From JADJPO01 sp046330955 (lineage in GTDB: Bacteria; Actinomycetota; Actinomycetes; Actinomycetales; Kineosporiaceae), in contig JAXLRT010000016.1 in the NCBI GenBank assembly GCA_046330955.1, positions 72,390 to 136,389 of the forward strand: 64,000 bases of DNA, in the 5' to 3' direction. Shown here in pieces: positions 43,822 through 53,150 of the stretch (position 1 is the stretch's first letter; every line of letters begins with the position of its first letter). Made by a program: the position numbers and the translations under genes. The notes under the pieces are model-generated. The model was given only the letters and a program-made list of their open reading frames with translations, was not told the origin of the DNA and did no database searches.

Positions 43822-44718
43822 GTGATGCGCCTCGTCCGGATCCTGCTCGCCGCCGCGATGGGCGGTGGTGCCCTGCTGCTGGCCGCCCCAGCCGCGCACG
43901 CCGCCACGCCCGAGCGCACCGCACCGATCACCCGCTCGGTCGGCGCGCCGCTCGCTCTGCCCGTCCGGGTCGCCCCTGCCGCAGTCTCGGCCATGGCCGC
44001 ACCTGCCGCGCCCACCCCGGTGCCGACGCCGAGCGCTCCCACCACACCGAAGGTCACCTCGGACCCGAACATCACGGTGTCCGTGCCGGGTCAGCCGAGC
44101 CGCGTCGTCCAGATCATCGTGCTGGTGACGGTGCTGGGCGTGGCGCCGTCCCTGTTGTTGCTGTGCACCTCGTTCACCAAGATCGTCGTGGTGCTGTCGC
44201 TCACCCGCAGCGCCATCGGCACCCAGAGCGTGCCGCCCAACCAGGTGCTGGTCGGGCTGGCCATGTTCCTGTCCCTGTTCGTCATGGGGCCGACCATCGA
44301 TGCCATCCAGGACGCCGCGGTGGCGCCCTACCTGAACGGCAGCAAGACCATCTCGCAGGCCTACGAAGCGGGCAAACCGCCACTGCGCGAGTTCATGCTG
44401 AAACACACCCGCGACTCCGAGCTGGCGCTGATGACCAAGGCCGAGGGCAAGGAACTGCCCCAGACCCGGGACGACGTCGGGCTGCGCACGCTGATCCCGG
44501 CCTTCGTGATCAGCGAGTTGCGCAGCGCCTTCATCATCGGCTTCGTGATCTTCATCCCGTTCCTGGTGGTCGACCTCGTGGTGAGCGCGATCCTGATGTC
44601 GCTGGGCATGGTCATGCTGCCGCCCGCGCTGGTCTCGTTGCCGTTCAAGCTGTTGCTGTTCGTCATGGTCGACGGGTGGAGTCTGATCGTGACCACCCTG
44701 CTCGGCACCTACCGGTAG
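43822..44718 (+). CDS. fliP: Flagellar export gate protein FliP
   Basis: The 298-residue gate protein has a cleavable-type signal sequence followed by a Pro/Ala/Thr-rich linker. Conserved membrane segments then appear: LLLLCTSFTKIVVVLSLTRS, VPPNQVLVGLAMFLSLFVMG and LIPAFVISELRSAFIIGFVI, with VDLVVSAILMSLGMVMLPP. GTG 43822 or the next codon ATG 43825 could start it. fliQ follows after 12 bases. Confidence 0.96.
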   Translation: MMRLVRILLAAAMGGGALLLAAPAAHAATPERTAPITRSVGAPLALPVRVAPAAVSAMAAPAAPTPVPTPSAPTTPKVTSDPNITVSVPGQPSRVVQIIVLVTVLGVAPSLLLLCTSFTKIVVVLSLTRSAIGTQSVPPNQVLVGLAMFLSLFVMGPTIDAIQDAAVAPYLNGSKTISQAYEAGKPPLREFMLKHTRDSELALMTKAEGKELPQTRDDVGLRTLIPAFVISELRSAFIIGFVIFIPFLVVDLVVSAILMSLGMVMLPPALVSLPFKLLLFVMVDGWSLIVTTLLGTYR

Positions 44719-44730
44719 ACGGGAGACCTC

Positions 44731-45006
44731 ATGGCCGACAGCGTGATCCACATCGTGGCGCTGGCCCTGCTGACCGCCGCCAAGGTGGCGGGACCGGTGC
44801 TGGTGTCGACGCTGGCGATCGGTCTGCTGCTGTCGATCGTGCAGTCCGCGACCCAGATCCAGGAACAGACACTGACCTTCCTGCCCAAGCTCGCGGTCGC
44901 CGCCGTGGCGCTGGTGGTCACCGGGTCCTGGTGCCTGGGCACGCTGACCACGTTCACCCGTGAGCTGATGCGGATGGTCCCGGCCCTGCTCGCCGCCGGT
45001 CCGTGA
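44731..45006 (+). CDS. fliQ: Flagellar export gate protein FliQ
   Basis: The 91-residue protein has two membrane helices (VALALLTAAKVAGPVLVSTL, LPKLAVAAVALVVTGSWCLG) linked by the conserved QSATQIQEQTLTF. Length and place after fliP are typical. fliR would normally follow; here three non-core genes intervene. Confidence 0.96.
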   Translation: MADSVIHIVALALLTAAKVAGPVLVSTLAIGLLLSIVQSATQIQEQTLTFLPKLAVAAVALVVTGSWCLGTLTTFTRELMRMVPALLAAGP

Positions 45007-45073
45007 CCGGGCGCGTTCCACGCTGCGCGTCCCGGACCCGGCTCGCCCGATCGGGGGCTTGACGGGCCATTCG

Positions 45074-45102
45074 ATCAAGGACGCCGGCCGGGGCACCGAT
45101 TC
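45074..45102 (+). promoter_or_regulatory. FliA-type promoter candidate for the MCP-PilZ gene
   Basis: ATCAAG (45074-45079), a 15-base spacer and ACCGATTC (45095-45102). The match is partial, but the spacing agrees with that upstream of flhA. Confidence 0.4.
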
Positions 45103-45173
45103 CTGGCGACGAGGGGTCACGAGAACTCGCCGCCGGCACGACCCGGTGCACGAGGCGGTCCGGAGGGGGCGAC

Positions 45174-46958
45174 ATGAATCTGGCACGCCGGGCGGTGATC
45201 GGCTTCGCCGCCGTCTTCCTGGTCACGTTGGCCGCCTCGGTGAGCGTGTTCGCCATGGCCCACTCGTCGTCGTCCGCCCTGACCCGGTACCGCGACCGGT
45301 CGGCCCCGCTGAACGCCACGATGTGGGCGCTGCGGTCGGACTTCTACAACTACGACGACCAGATGAACATGTACGTCGCCGTGCTGGTGGGCGACAACAC
45401 CGGCGACGACCTGGCCGAGACCACCTACCGGCAGGCGGTCGACGCGCGCACCTCGATGGGCAAGCACCTCGACAGCGCGCTGGCGCTGGCCACCTCGGCC
45501 CAGCTGCGGGCCGAACTCACCCGGCTGCGCACCGACTACCAGGGCTACAACGGCTTCGCCGACCAGACCCGAGCGGCCGCCCAGGCGGGCAACCTCCGGC
45601 GCGCGGTCTACCTGTCGACCCGAGGCAACCTGGGTCCGTCCAACGACATCATGCCCACGCTCGACCGGGCCACCACGCTGACCTCGGCGGCCGCCGCGGC
45701 CGATCTGAAGCTGGTGGAGGCGCGCCAGAGCCTGTTGCGCATCCTGTCCGTCACCTCCGGCGCGATCGTGGCCCTGATGATCCTGGCCCTGGCGCTGGGC
45801 ACGCGCATCGTCGTGATCCTGCCGTTGACCCGGGTCCGGGACACCATGGTCGCGATCGCCTCGGGGGACGCCGACCGCACCACCCGGATCGACGTCCGGG
45901 GCCGGGACGAGGTGGCCCAGGTGGGCACCGCGTTCAACACCGTGCTCCAGAGCCTGGCCGCCCAGGACGCCGAGATCGCGGCCGCCGCAGCCGAGCGGGA
46001 ACGGACCCTGGCGGCCTCCTTCGAACAGCAGCGCGCCGCCGAGGTGCAGGTGCGCCATCGCGCCCAGGCGGTGATCGACGAGACCGCCGGGTCGGTCACC
46101 ACCGATCTCAACGACCTCGGTGCCCAGGTCGAACGGGTCCGCCACGCGGCCGGGACCATCGACGAGCGGGTGAGCGCGACCGAGGCGGTCACCCGCGCGG
46201 TGGTCGACCACGCCGTGCGGGCCGACCGGGTCGTGGGCGAGCTCCAGGCGAGCCTGCGCGAGGTGGGCGCGATGGCCCAGCTGATCGCGAACGTCGCCGA
46301 CCAGACCAAGTTGCTGGCACTCAACGCCACCATCGAGGCCGCCCGGGCGGGCGAGGCGGGACGCGGATTCAGCGTGGTGGCCGGTGAGGTCAAGGAGTTG
46401 GCCGTCGAGACCGCGCGCTCGACCACGGCCATCACGACGACCATCGGCACCCTGGCCGAACACGCCGGGGCGGTCGCCAGCACGCTGACCGAGATGAGCC
46501 AGGGCATCAGTGGCGTCAACGACGCCACCGGGGTGCTGCGGCAGGTGGCCGCCGAGCAGTTCTCGGTGGTGGCCACCCTGCAGGAGCAGGTCCGCGGTGC
46601 CGTGGAGCGCGTCGAGTCGATGACCAACCTGACCACGAGGCTGGAACGCCGTCGACATCGGCGCGTGCCCGTCGGCGGTCCCGTGCAGGTCGACTCCGGC
46701 GGCAGCACCGTCGAGGCGCAGTTGCTCGACATCAGCGAGAGCGGCCTGCGCTGTACCGGCGCGGGCGCCCTGCCCGCGGGCACCACCGTGCGGATCCGGT
46801 TCACCCTCGGCGGGGTGCCGGTCACCGCGGCGGGCATCACCATCCAACGGCCCGGGGCCGGCGGGAACGAGGCGGGCGTGGAGTTCACCACCGTGCCCCC
46901 CGACACCAGAGCCCAGCTGAGGGCGCACCTGGCGGCTCACGGCGTGACGCCGCTGTGA
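45174..46958 (+). CDS. Chemoreceptor (MCP) fused to C-terminal PilZ domain
   Basis: The 594-residue membrane receptor has a first helix (residues ~7-29), a ~160-residue external four-helix-type sensor, a second helix near 190-215, then HAMP. The cytoplasmic hairpin tip includes VADQTKLLALNATIEAARAG (near 372-395) and GRGFSVVAGEVKELA, the CheA/CheW contact. Residues ~490-594 are a PilZ domain: ERRRHRRVPV (RxxxR type) near 491 and DISESGLRC (DxSxxG) near 519, the c-di-GMP-binding signatures. ATG 45174 follows GGAGG. It may couple c-di-GMP to taxis or motor control; no che genes are nearby. Confidence 0.9.
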   Translation: MNLARRAVIGFAAVFLVTLAASVSVFAMAHSSSSALTRYRDRSAPLNATMWALRSDFYNYDDQMNMYVAVLVGDNTGDDLAETTYRQAVDARTSMGKHLDSALALATSAQLRAELTRLRTDYQGYNGFADQTRAAAQAGNLRRAVYLSTRGNLGPSNDIMPTLDRATTLTSAAAAADLKLVEARQSLLRILSVTSGAIVALMILALALGTRIVVILPLTRVRDTMVAIASGDADRTTRIDVRGRDEVAQVGTAFNTVLQSLAAQDAEIAAAAAERERTLAASFEQQRAAEVQVRHRAQAVIDETAGSVTTDLNDLGAQVERVRHAAGTIDERVSATEAVTRAVVDHAVRADRVVGELQASLREVGAMAQLIANVADQTKLLALNATIEAARAGEAGRGFSVVAGEVKELAVETARSTTAITTTIGTLAEHAGAVASTLTEMSQGISGVNDATGVLRQVAAEQFSVVATLQEQVRGAVERVESMTNLTTRLERRRHRRVPVGGPVQVDSGGSTVEAQLLDISESGLRCTGAGALPAGTTVRIRFTLGGVPVTAAGITIQRPGAGGNEAGVEFTTVPPDTRAQLRAHLAAHGVTPL

Positions 46959-47040
46959 GACCCGTGCTGTGAGACCCGTGCACTGAGACCCGTGCACTGA
47001 GACCTGTGCTCCGAGCCGCCGCTGGTAGGCTCCCCAGCCG

Positions 47041-49230
47041 ATGAGCAGGTCGCCCGGCATCCTCGCGACCGCCGGTCCCCCGCGTCACCAGACCGTTCCG
47101 TCGGCAGACGGTTTCCGCCCCGAGATCCAGGGACTGCGCGCGGTCGCCGTGGGACTGGTGGTGCTCTTCCATCTGTGGCCCCGCCGGCTGGGTGGCGGCT
47201 ACGTCGGCGTCGACGTCTTCTTCGTGATCTCCGGCTACCTGATCACCTCGCACCTGTTCCGTGAGGTCGCGCGCACCGGCAGTGTGAACGTCGTCCGGTT
47301 CTGGGCCCGCCGCATCCGGCGACTGCTGCCGGCGAGCTTCCTGGTGCTGGCCGTCGGCGCCGTCGGCACCCTGGCGCTGGCGCCCCGGACGATGTGGGCG
47401 GCCACCATCCGCCAGATCACGGCGAGCGCGCTCTACCTGCAGAACTGGGTGCTGCAGACCGACGCCATCGACTACATGGCCCAGGACAACGAACCGACCG
47501 CGGCCCAGCACTACTGGTCGCTGTCGGTCGAGGAGCAGTTCTACGCCGTCTGGCCGCTGCTGGTGGTCGCGGCGCTGTGGCTGGCCGGACGACGCGCCCG
47601 CACCGTCGACCTGACCCCTCACGACGCCCCGCACGGCACCGGAACCCCGGCAGACCTCGGACGGCGCCGCGCCGCGGTGGCGGGCACGCTCGGGGTGGTC
47701 GCGCTGGCCTCCTTCGCCGCCTCGGTGCTGATGACGGCGGCCGACCAGCCGGTGGCCTACTTCAGCACCTTCACCCGGGCCTGGGAGTTCGCGGTCGGCG
47801 CCTTGATCGCCCTGATCCCCGGCCGCCCGGGCACCCCGGACGGCCCGATCCGGACGGCGCTGGGCTGGGCGGGCCTGGGCGCCGTCCTGATCGCCGGGGT
47901 GGCCTACACCGAACGGAGCCCGTTCCCCGGCTGGATCGCCGCGCTGCCGGTGCTGGGCACCGGCGCCGTGATCCTCGCCGGAGCGGGTCGGCGCCACACG
48001 CCCGGGTGGTGGCTGAGCCGCCGGCCGGCCACGTTCGTCGGGGACATCTCGTACTCGGTCTACCTGTGGCACTGGCCGTTGATCGTGCTGCTGCCCTACC
48101 TGACCGGGCACAAGCTGCGCTGGCCGGAGAAGCTCCTCGTGCTGGCGCTGACCGTGGTGCTCGCCTGGGTCAGCAAGACCTTCGTCGAGGACCCGCTGCG
48201 CACCCGGCCGTGGCTGGCCGCGGCACCGCGCCGGGCGTTCGCCTTCGCCCTGAGCGGCATGCTGCTGTTCACCGGGGGGTATGTCGCGGTGAACCGCGAG
48301 CTCGCCGGCCGCGAGCGGGCCGATCGGCTCGCCGCCGAACGCAACGCCGCCCGGATGGCGGCCTGCCTCGGGCCCAAGACGCTCGAGCCCGGGGCCCGGT
48401 GCACCCCGATCGAGGGAGAGGGGCCGCTGGTCGTGGCGGCGGCCGAGGTCGCCGACGAGGGGCACAGCCCGATCCTCACCTCGTGCCAGCAGTCGCTGGC
48501 CTCCGAGCTGCTCAAGACCTGCGTGCTGGGCGCCACCGAGAACGTGAGACGCACCGTGGCGCTGCTCGGGGACTCCCACGCCGCGCAGTGGACGCCGCTG
48601 CTGGACGAGATGGGCAAGCAGCTGCACTGGAAGGTGATCGTGCACGTCAAGGGCTCGTGCCCGATGACCCTGGCGCGGCGGATCCTGCCGCGCGAGAACG
48701 GCGATGCCCGCCAGCTGGCCTGCGAGTCCTTCACCCGCCTGGCCCTGGCGGACATCGCGGCCCACCCCGAGATCACCGACATCTTCCTGGCCGCCAAACC
48801 CGGGGCGTACTCCTGGACGTCGATGCCCGGACGGCCGCTGGCCGACCCCGGGGTCGACGGCTTCACCGCCGCCTGGCGCCAGCTGTCCGCCGGGGGCCGG
48901 CGGTTGCACCTGATCTCGGGGACGCCGCGCACCATCGGCACCAGCGTGCCGACCTGCCTGCTCGAGCATCCGGACGACGTGCTCGCCTGCGCCGTGCGCC
49001 GGGACGCCGCGCTGCAACGCGACGATCAGCGCCAGGTCGCCCGGGCCGCGTGGAAGGGGCCGATGTCGGTGGTCGAGCTGACCGATCGGTTGTGTGACGC
49101 CACCTGGTGTTATGCCCGCATCGGGTCGCTCGCGGTCTACCGGGACGCCAATCACGTCTCGCTGGAGTACGCCCGGTTGCTGGCGCCGCACGCCATCGCC
49201 CAGCTCCCCGCGGTGCTGCGTTCCCCGTGA
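47041..49230 (+). CDS. OafA-type acyltransferase with SGNH domain
   Basis: The 729-residue membrane protein has an acyltransferase-3 domain (~25-430): FRPEIQGLRAVAVGLVVLFH, GGYVGVDVFFVISGYLI, HYWSLSVEEQFYAVWPLL and SYSVYLWHWPLIVLLPYL. Beyond residue ~500 is an SGNH domain with LLGDSHAAQW (near 509) and DANHVS near the C-terminus. Such proteins O-acylate surface polysaccharides or glycans. Sitting between the MCP and fliR it is not a known flagellar component; acylating cell-wall or filament glycans is possible but inferred. Confidence 0.88.
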   Translation: MSRSPGILATAGPPRHQTVPSADGFRPEIQGLRAVAVGLVVLFHLWPRRLGGGYVGVDVFFVISGYLITSHLFREVARTGSVNVVRFWARRIRRLLPASFLVLAVGAVGTLALAPRTMWAATIRQITASALYLQNWVLQTDAIDYMAQDNEPTAAQHYWSLSVEEQFYAVWPLLVVAALWLAGRRARTVDLTPHDAPHGTGTPADLGRRRAAVAGTLGVVALASFAASVLMTAADQPVAYFSTFTRAWEFAVGALIALIPGRPGTPDGPIRTALGWAGLGAVLIAGVAYTERSPFPGWIAALPVLGTGAVILAGAGRRHTPGWWLSRRPATFVGDISYSVYLWHWPLIVLLPYLTGHKLRWPEKLLVLALTVVLAWVSKTFVEDPLRTRPWLAAAPRRAFAFALSGMLLFTGGYVAVNRELAGRERADRLAAERNAARMAACLGPKTLEPGARCTPIEGEGPLVVAAAEVADEGHSPILTSCQQSLASELLKTCVLGATENVRRTVALLGDSHAAQWTPLLDEMGKQLHWKVIVHVKGSCPMTLARRILPRENGDARQLACESFTRLALADIAAHPEITDIFLAAKPGAYSWTSMPGRPLADPGVDGFTAAWRQLSAGGRRLHLISGTPRTIGTSVPTCLLEHPDDVLACAVRRDAALQRDDQRQVARAAWKGPMSVVELTDRLCDATWCYARIGSLAVYRDANHVSLEYARLLAPHAIAQLPAVLRSP

Positions 49231-49381
49231 CTCGGTGATCAGGTAGCCCCTACGCACTGTCGGACAATCCGCCCATCGGTATCGCACCCGAGGGGTGGCC
49301 ACCGTGAGCACGTGGGCCGGTTGACCGGGTTCACCCGATTGCCTGCTCAACACGGCCCCGGCAGCTGTCGACGACGTGCCC

Positions 49382-50416
49382 ATGCCGGCTGCGAGATCTG
49401 CCCTGACCCATGCCCCGACGCGCTCGCTACCCCGGGGGCGGGTGTGGGGCCGGCTGGTGGCCGTGCTGCTGCTGGTGCTGGCCGGGACGACGGCGATCGC
49501 CACCCCCGCGAGGGCTGATGCGCTGCCCGGCGGCAAGGCCAACTACGTGGTCAGCGTGATCGGCGGCGCGGTCAACGCGACCGGCGTCCGGCTGGCGACC
49601 TACGCCTTCCGCACGGACGGCACGGTGGTGCAGGAGTACTGGGTCTGGCGCCAGGACCGGATCTCCGGCAAGGGGAACGCCCGCTGGACCAAGCCGTTGA
49701 GCGGCTACACGACCACCGGATGCCTGCGGCCCTGCCCGATTCGTACCCCGGTGGGGTTCCAGGCGGGACGGCGCGGCACGGTCATCACCGGACGCTGGGT
49801 CGTGGACGGTTCCACGCTGACCGTCCGGTTCGGCACCGGAACCGCCGAACACTGGCGGATCGGTGCCGGCCTGAACGGCGTCGCCTCGGCCTCCCTGATC
49901 ACTTCCAGCCCGCAGGTGCACGGCTGGGCCATCGGCTCGAACGCCTCGCTCCGCCGGGCGGTGGGCATGCGCACCATTCATGCCGCGCAACGCTTCTACG
50001 GACCGATGGCGCTGAACCCGTACGGTTCGGCCACCACCATGACCCACATCGGGTTCGCCTATCAGGGATATCGCCTGTGCAGCAACGGTTTGTGCATGCA
50101 GGGAACCAGCGTCACCGCGGCCGACAAGCGCAGCTGGTTCAGCTCGTACTGGGCGGCCGATCCGGCGCGGGACGGCCGTAAGGTGTTCTGGAACAACCAG
50201 ACCGGGACGGTGCAGCAGACCGAACAGCCCGGATCCGTCTGCATCAGCGCCACCGGCGGTGGCCACACCGACGCCCTGCTGCAGGCCCTCGACGACTCGG
50301 GGCACATCGTGGGCCTGGTCGGCGTGGAGGCGAGCCTCAATCAGCGCAAGCCCGGCCAGGCCGTCGTCGGGGCGTTCGCCATGGTGCTGCCGACCCACGC
50401 CGCGCTGGTCTCCTAG
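49382..50416 (+). CDS. Secreted protein of unknown function between acyltransferase gene and fliR
   Basis: The ~344-residue product has a basic N-terminus, a hydrophobic core (LVAVLLLVLAGTTAIA) and a likely cleavage after TPARADA. The mature part is Trp/Gly/Tyr-rich with repeated beta-like stretches (TYAFRTDGTVVQEYWVWRQD, TGRWVVDGSTLTVRFGTG) and four cysteines in CLRPC and LCSNGLC. I do not recognise the family. GTG 49376 is an alternative start two codons earlier. It ends 11 bases before fliR and may be cotranscribed with it. Confidence 0.75.
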   Translation: MPAARSALTHAPTRSLPRGRVWGRLVAVLLLVLAGTTAIATPARADALPGGKANYVVSVIGGAVNATGVRLATYAFRTDGTVVQEYWVWRQDRISGKGNARWTKPLSGYTTTGCLRPCPIRTPVGFQAGRRGTVITGRWVVDGSTLTVRFGTGTAEHWRIGAGLNGVASASLITSSPQVHGWAIGSNASLRRAVGMRTIHAAQRFYGPMALNPYGSATTMTHIGFAYQGYRLCSNGLCMQGTSVTAADKRSWFSSYWAADPARDGRKVFWNNQTGTVQQTEQPGSVCISATGGGHTDALLQALDDSGHIVGLVGVEASLNQRKPGQAVVGAFAMVLPTHAALVS

Positions 50417-50427
50417 GCCGGCGGCAG

Positions 50428-51207
50428 GTGAGCGGCGCAGCATTCGGGATCGGCGAGGCAGCCTTCGCCGCCTATCTGCTCGCCCTGGCCCGAACCGCCG
50501 GCTTCGTGCTGGTGGCGCCGCCGTTCAACACCCGCAGCGTGCCGGCCCGGGCCCGGGTGGGGGTCGCCGTGGCACTCGCCCTGCCGTTGTCGGCCGTTCA
50601 GGCCGGCGTCCCGACCCTGGGCTCGGCCTCGCTGTACCTGCGCGCCCTGGCCGAGGCGTTCACCGGTCTGAGCCTCGGCTTCTTCGTGATGCTCGCCATG
50701 GCCGCCGTGCAGTCGGTGGGTGAACTGCTCGACGTGGTGGGGGGTTTCACGATGAGCACGGCGCTGGACCCCCTTCTCATGGCTCAGACCTCGGTGATGG
50801 GCCGGCTGCACCAGCTCACGGCGGTGACCCTGCTGTTCGCCTCCGATGGCCATCTGGTGGTGCTCCGGGGGCTCTCGCGGACCATGTCCACCGCCGGAAC
50901 CGTCGTGCCGAGCAGCGCGACGATGGCCGAGGCGGTGACCACCGACGTGGTGGGCCTGTTCGTCGGCGCCATCCAGATCGCCGCCCCGGTGATCGCTGCG
51001 ATGCTGGTGGCGGACGTCGCGCTCGGCCTGCTCACCCGGGCAGCCCCGGCCCTCAACCCGTTCGCGCTGTCGTTCCCCCTCAAGATCGGTTTCACCCTGC
51101 TGCTGGCGGGCCTGATCATCGCCCGGCTGCCCCAGGTGGTGCACACCCGGGTCGACCACGCCGTCCTGACGGTGGTCGATCTGGTGCACGCGGCCGGCGG
51201 GGGGTGA
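50428..51207 (+). CDS. fliR: Flagellar export gate protein FliR
   Basis: The 259-residue gate protein has about six membrane segments: AYLLALARTAGFVLVAPPFN, VAVALALPLSAVQAG, ALAEAFTGLSLGFFVMLAMA, ADVALGLLTRAAPALNPFAL and the C-terminal IGFTLLLAGLIIARLP. GTG 50428. It is separated from fliQ by 5.4 kb and followed after three bases by flhB. Confidence 0.95.
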   Translation: MSGAAFGIGEAAFAAYLLALARTAGFVLVAPPFNTRSVPARARVGVAVALALPLSAVQAGVPTLGSASLYLRALAEAFTGLSLGFFVMLAMAAVQSVGELLDVVGGFTMSTALDPLLMAQTSVMGRLHQLTAVTLLFASDGHLVVLRGLSRTMSTAGTVVPSSATMAEAVTTDVVGLFVGAIQIAAPVIAAMLVADVALGLLTRAAPALNPFALSFPLKIGFTLLLAGLIIARLPQVVHTRVDHAVLTVVDLVHAAGGG

Positions 51208-51210
51208 GCG

Positions 51211-52377
51211 ATGGCGGGCGACGAGAGCAAGACCGAGAAACCCACAGCCAAGAAGCTCAAGGACGCCCGCAAGCAGGGCCAGTTCCCCCGGACGGCGGAC
51301 GCCCCCACCTGGCTGGGCATCGCCGGCGGCGCGGCGCTGCTGCCCCACACCGTGTCGGCGATCGGTGACCAGTTCCGGCAGCTGCTGGTGCGGCTGCCCG
51401 CGGCCGCCGCCGAACCGGCTCCCCCGCAGGCGCTCTCGGCGCTGGCCGAGGTCCCCAAGGCGGTGCTCATCGCCTGTGGCCCGTTGTGTCTGGCCGCCGC
51501 CGCCGGAGCCATCCTGGGCGCCGCCGTCCAGGGGGTACACCCTTCGGGTTCGGTGATGAAGCCGAAGTTCAACCGCATGAGCCCCAAACAGGGCCTGAAG
51601 CGGATGTTCGGCACCAAGGCGGTGTGGGAGGCCGTCAAGGCGCTGGCCAAGGTGATCGTGATCTCGATCGTGGTCTACTCCCTCGCCAAGACCCTGGTGC
51701 CGCAACTGATCGCGCCCGGACTGATGCCGCTGTCGGTCACCCTGGAACGCACCCGGGCGGGCATGACGACACTGTTGTGGTCGACCGTGGTGACCGGCCT
51801 GGTGCTGGCCCTGTTCGACTACGGGTACATGCGGCACACCGTGATGAAGCAGTTGCGGATGAGTCCGCACGAGGTCAAGCAGGAGATGCGTCAGAGCGAA
51901 GGCGACCCGATGGTCAAGAGCGCGATCCGCGCCCGCCAGATGGCCATGAGTCGCAACCGGATGCTGAGTGCGGTCACCGAGGCCGACGTCGTGCTGGTCA
52001 ACCCGACCCACTACGCCGTGGCCCTGTCGTACCAGCCACATCGAGGAGCTCCCCGGGTGGTGGCCCGAGGGGCCGGGGCGCTGGCCCTGAAGATCCGGGA
52101 GATCGCTCGGGAGTCGCGGGTGCCCGTGGTGGAGGACAAGCCGCTCACTCGGTTGCTCTACCGGGTGTGTGACCTCGGGGACGAGATCCCGGGCGAGCTG
52201 TACATGGCCGTGGCCCGCATCCTTGCGTTCGTGATGGCCGCCGGTAAGCCCACGCGCAGTGCCGGGGTGCGTCGTCCGAGCCAGGCAACGCCGTTGCCGG
52301 AGTTGCCGTCCCGGTCGCAGATGCGGGCTCGGCGGGCTCGGCAGACGCGGTCGGATCGGGTTGCGTCCGAGGTTTGA
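51211..52377 (+). CDS. flhB: Flagellar export switch protein FlhB
   Basis: The 388-residue switch protein begins with the conserved DESKTEKPTAKKLKDARKQG. It has four membrane segments and a cytoplasmic domain with the autocleavage motif NPTH in VLVNPTHYAVAL (near residue 265). FliK acts here to end hook export. The C-terminal ~50 residues are basic and Ser/Arg-rich, longer than usual. Its stop begins the repeat-rich gap. Confidence 0.96.
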   Translation: MAGDESKTEKPTAKKLKDARKQGQFPRTADAPTWLGIAGGAALLPHTVSAIGDQFRQLLVRLPAAAAEPAPPQALSALAEVPKAVLIACGPLCLAAAAGAILGAAVQGVHPSGSVMKPKFNRMSPKQGLKRMFGTKAVWEAVKALAKVIVISIVVYSLAKTLVPQLIAPGLMPLSVTLERTRAGMTTLLWSTVVTGLVLALFDYGYMRHTVMKQLRMSPHEVKQEMRQSEGDPMVKSAIRARQMAMSRNRMLSAVTEADVVLVNPTHYAVALSYQPHRGAPRVVARGAGALALKIREIARESRVPVVEDKPLTRLLYRVCDLGDEIPGELYMAVARILAFVMAAGKPTRSAGVRRPSQATPLPELPSRSQMRARRARQTRSDRVASEV

Positions 52378-52420
52378 CGTTTCCGGTTCTCGGGTGTGGG
52401 CGCGGCGATCTCGTGTGGGC

Positions 52421-52529
52421 GGGTGGGGGCAGGTGGGGTTGGTGCGCGCGGCGATCCATCCGCGCTCGCAAGCTCGCGCTCCCGCCAGGCCCAGCCAGCC
52501 GCGCGCACCAACCCCACCTGCCCCCACCC
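52421..52529. repeat. Perfect 32-bp inverted repeat with 45-bp spacer
   Basis: Positions 52421-52452 (starting GGGTGGGGGCAGGTGGGG) are the exact reverse complement of 52498-52529 (ending CCCCACCTGCCCCCACCC). The 45-base spacer has a GCTCGCAAGCTCGC core. It starts 44 bases after the flhB stop, so it may terminate the operon, but the arm length is far beyond a normal terminator and suggests a repeated or mobile palindromic element. Confidence 0.9.
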
Positions 52530-53127
52530 TTTCGTGCGAGTCCCGCCGCGCGTCTGCCTGCCCCAACCTTGTGGTGAATCCCGCGCGGGAGCCCACCGGG
52601 CTCTGCCTCGACTGACACGAGAGTTCTACTGTCCCAACACGCTCGTGACGAGTCCTGCTTGGTTTCGCCGGTTGCCCTTTGGCGGCGAGCTTCGCGCGGC
52701 GGCCTTTCATGTCAGCGGGTCGAGTGGGTCCGGCGCGTGTTCCCTGCTGCTCCAACACTTTGGCGGTGGGCCTGACTCGGGATCTCCGCGGTTCACTTCC
52801 CGTACGGGCGAGGCCAGCACGGGAGCGCCTGCGCCCGAGCGTCTTGCTGATCAACTGGGCGCCCACGCCCTGGAGCTGCGGACGTTGCACCATCCTGGCC
52901 GACCACTGTGGCGCCGTCGGGGCGGCGGCAGGTCGATCTGGGCTCTTGCCCCCGCCGATATCCGCCCACCTCGCGGTGGCCGAGCAGGAACGTCATCTCG
53001 TCCCCGGCCAGGTCGACCAGGGCGGGGCGACCCTGCTGGCACCCCCTTGTCCCGTGCCTCTCGTTATGACCCCGGGGCGTCAAAGCCTTTCAGGGGGAAC
53101 GGAATTCGTCCGCCTCGAGGCTCGCCT

Positions 53128-53150
53128 TCGAACACCTGTTCTAGTAGAAT
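53128..53150 (+). promoter_or_regulatory. Actinobacterial SOS (LexA) box and -10 element
   Basis: TCGAAC-ACCT-GTTCTA (53128-53143) fits the actinobacterial LexA consensus TCGAAC-N4-GTTCGA with one arm imperfect. TAGAAT (53145-53150) follows as a -10, seven bases before ATG 53157, implying a leaderless transcript blocked by LexA. Confidence 0.65.

Noticed and set aside
52421..52529. CRISPR-like array
   Set aside because: Only one inverted pair is present and no regularly spaced direct repeats are seen here or elsewhere in the window.
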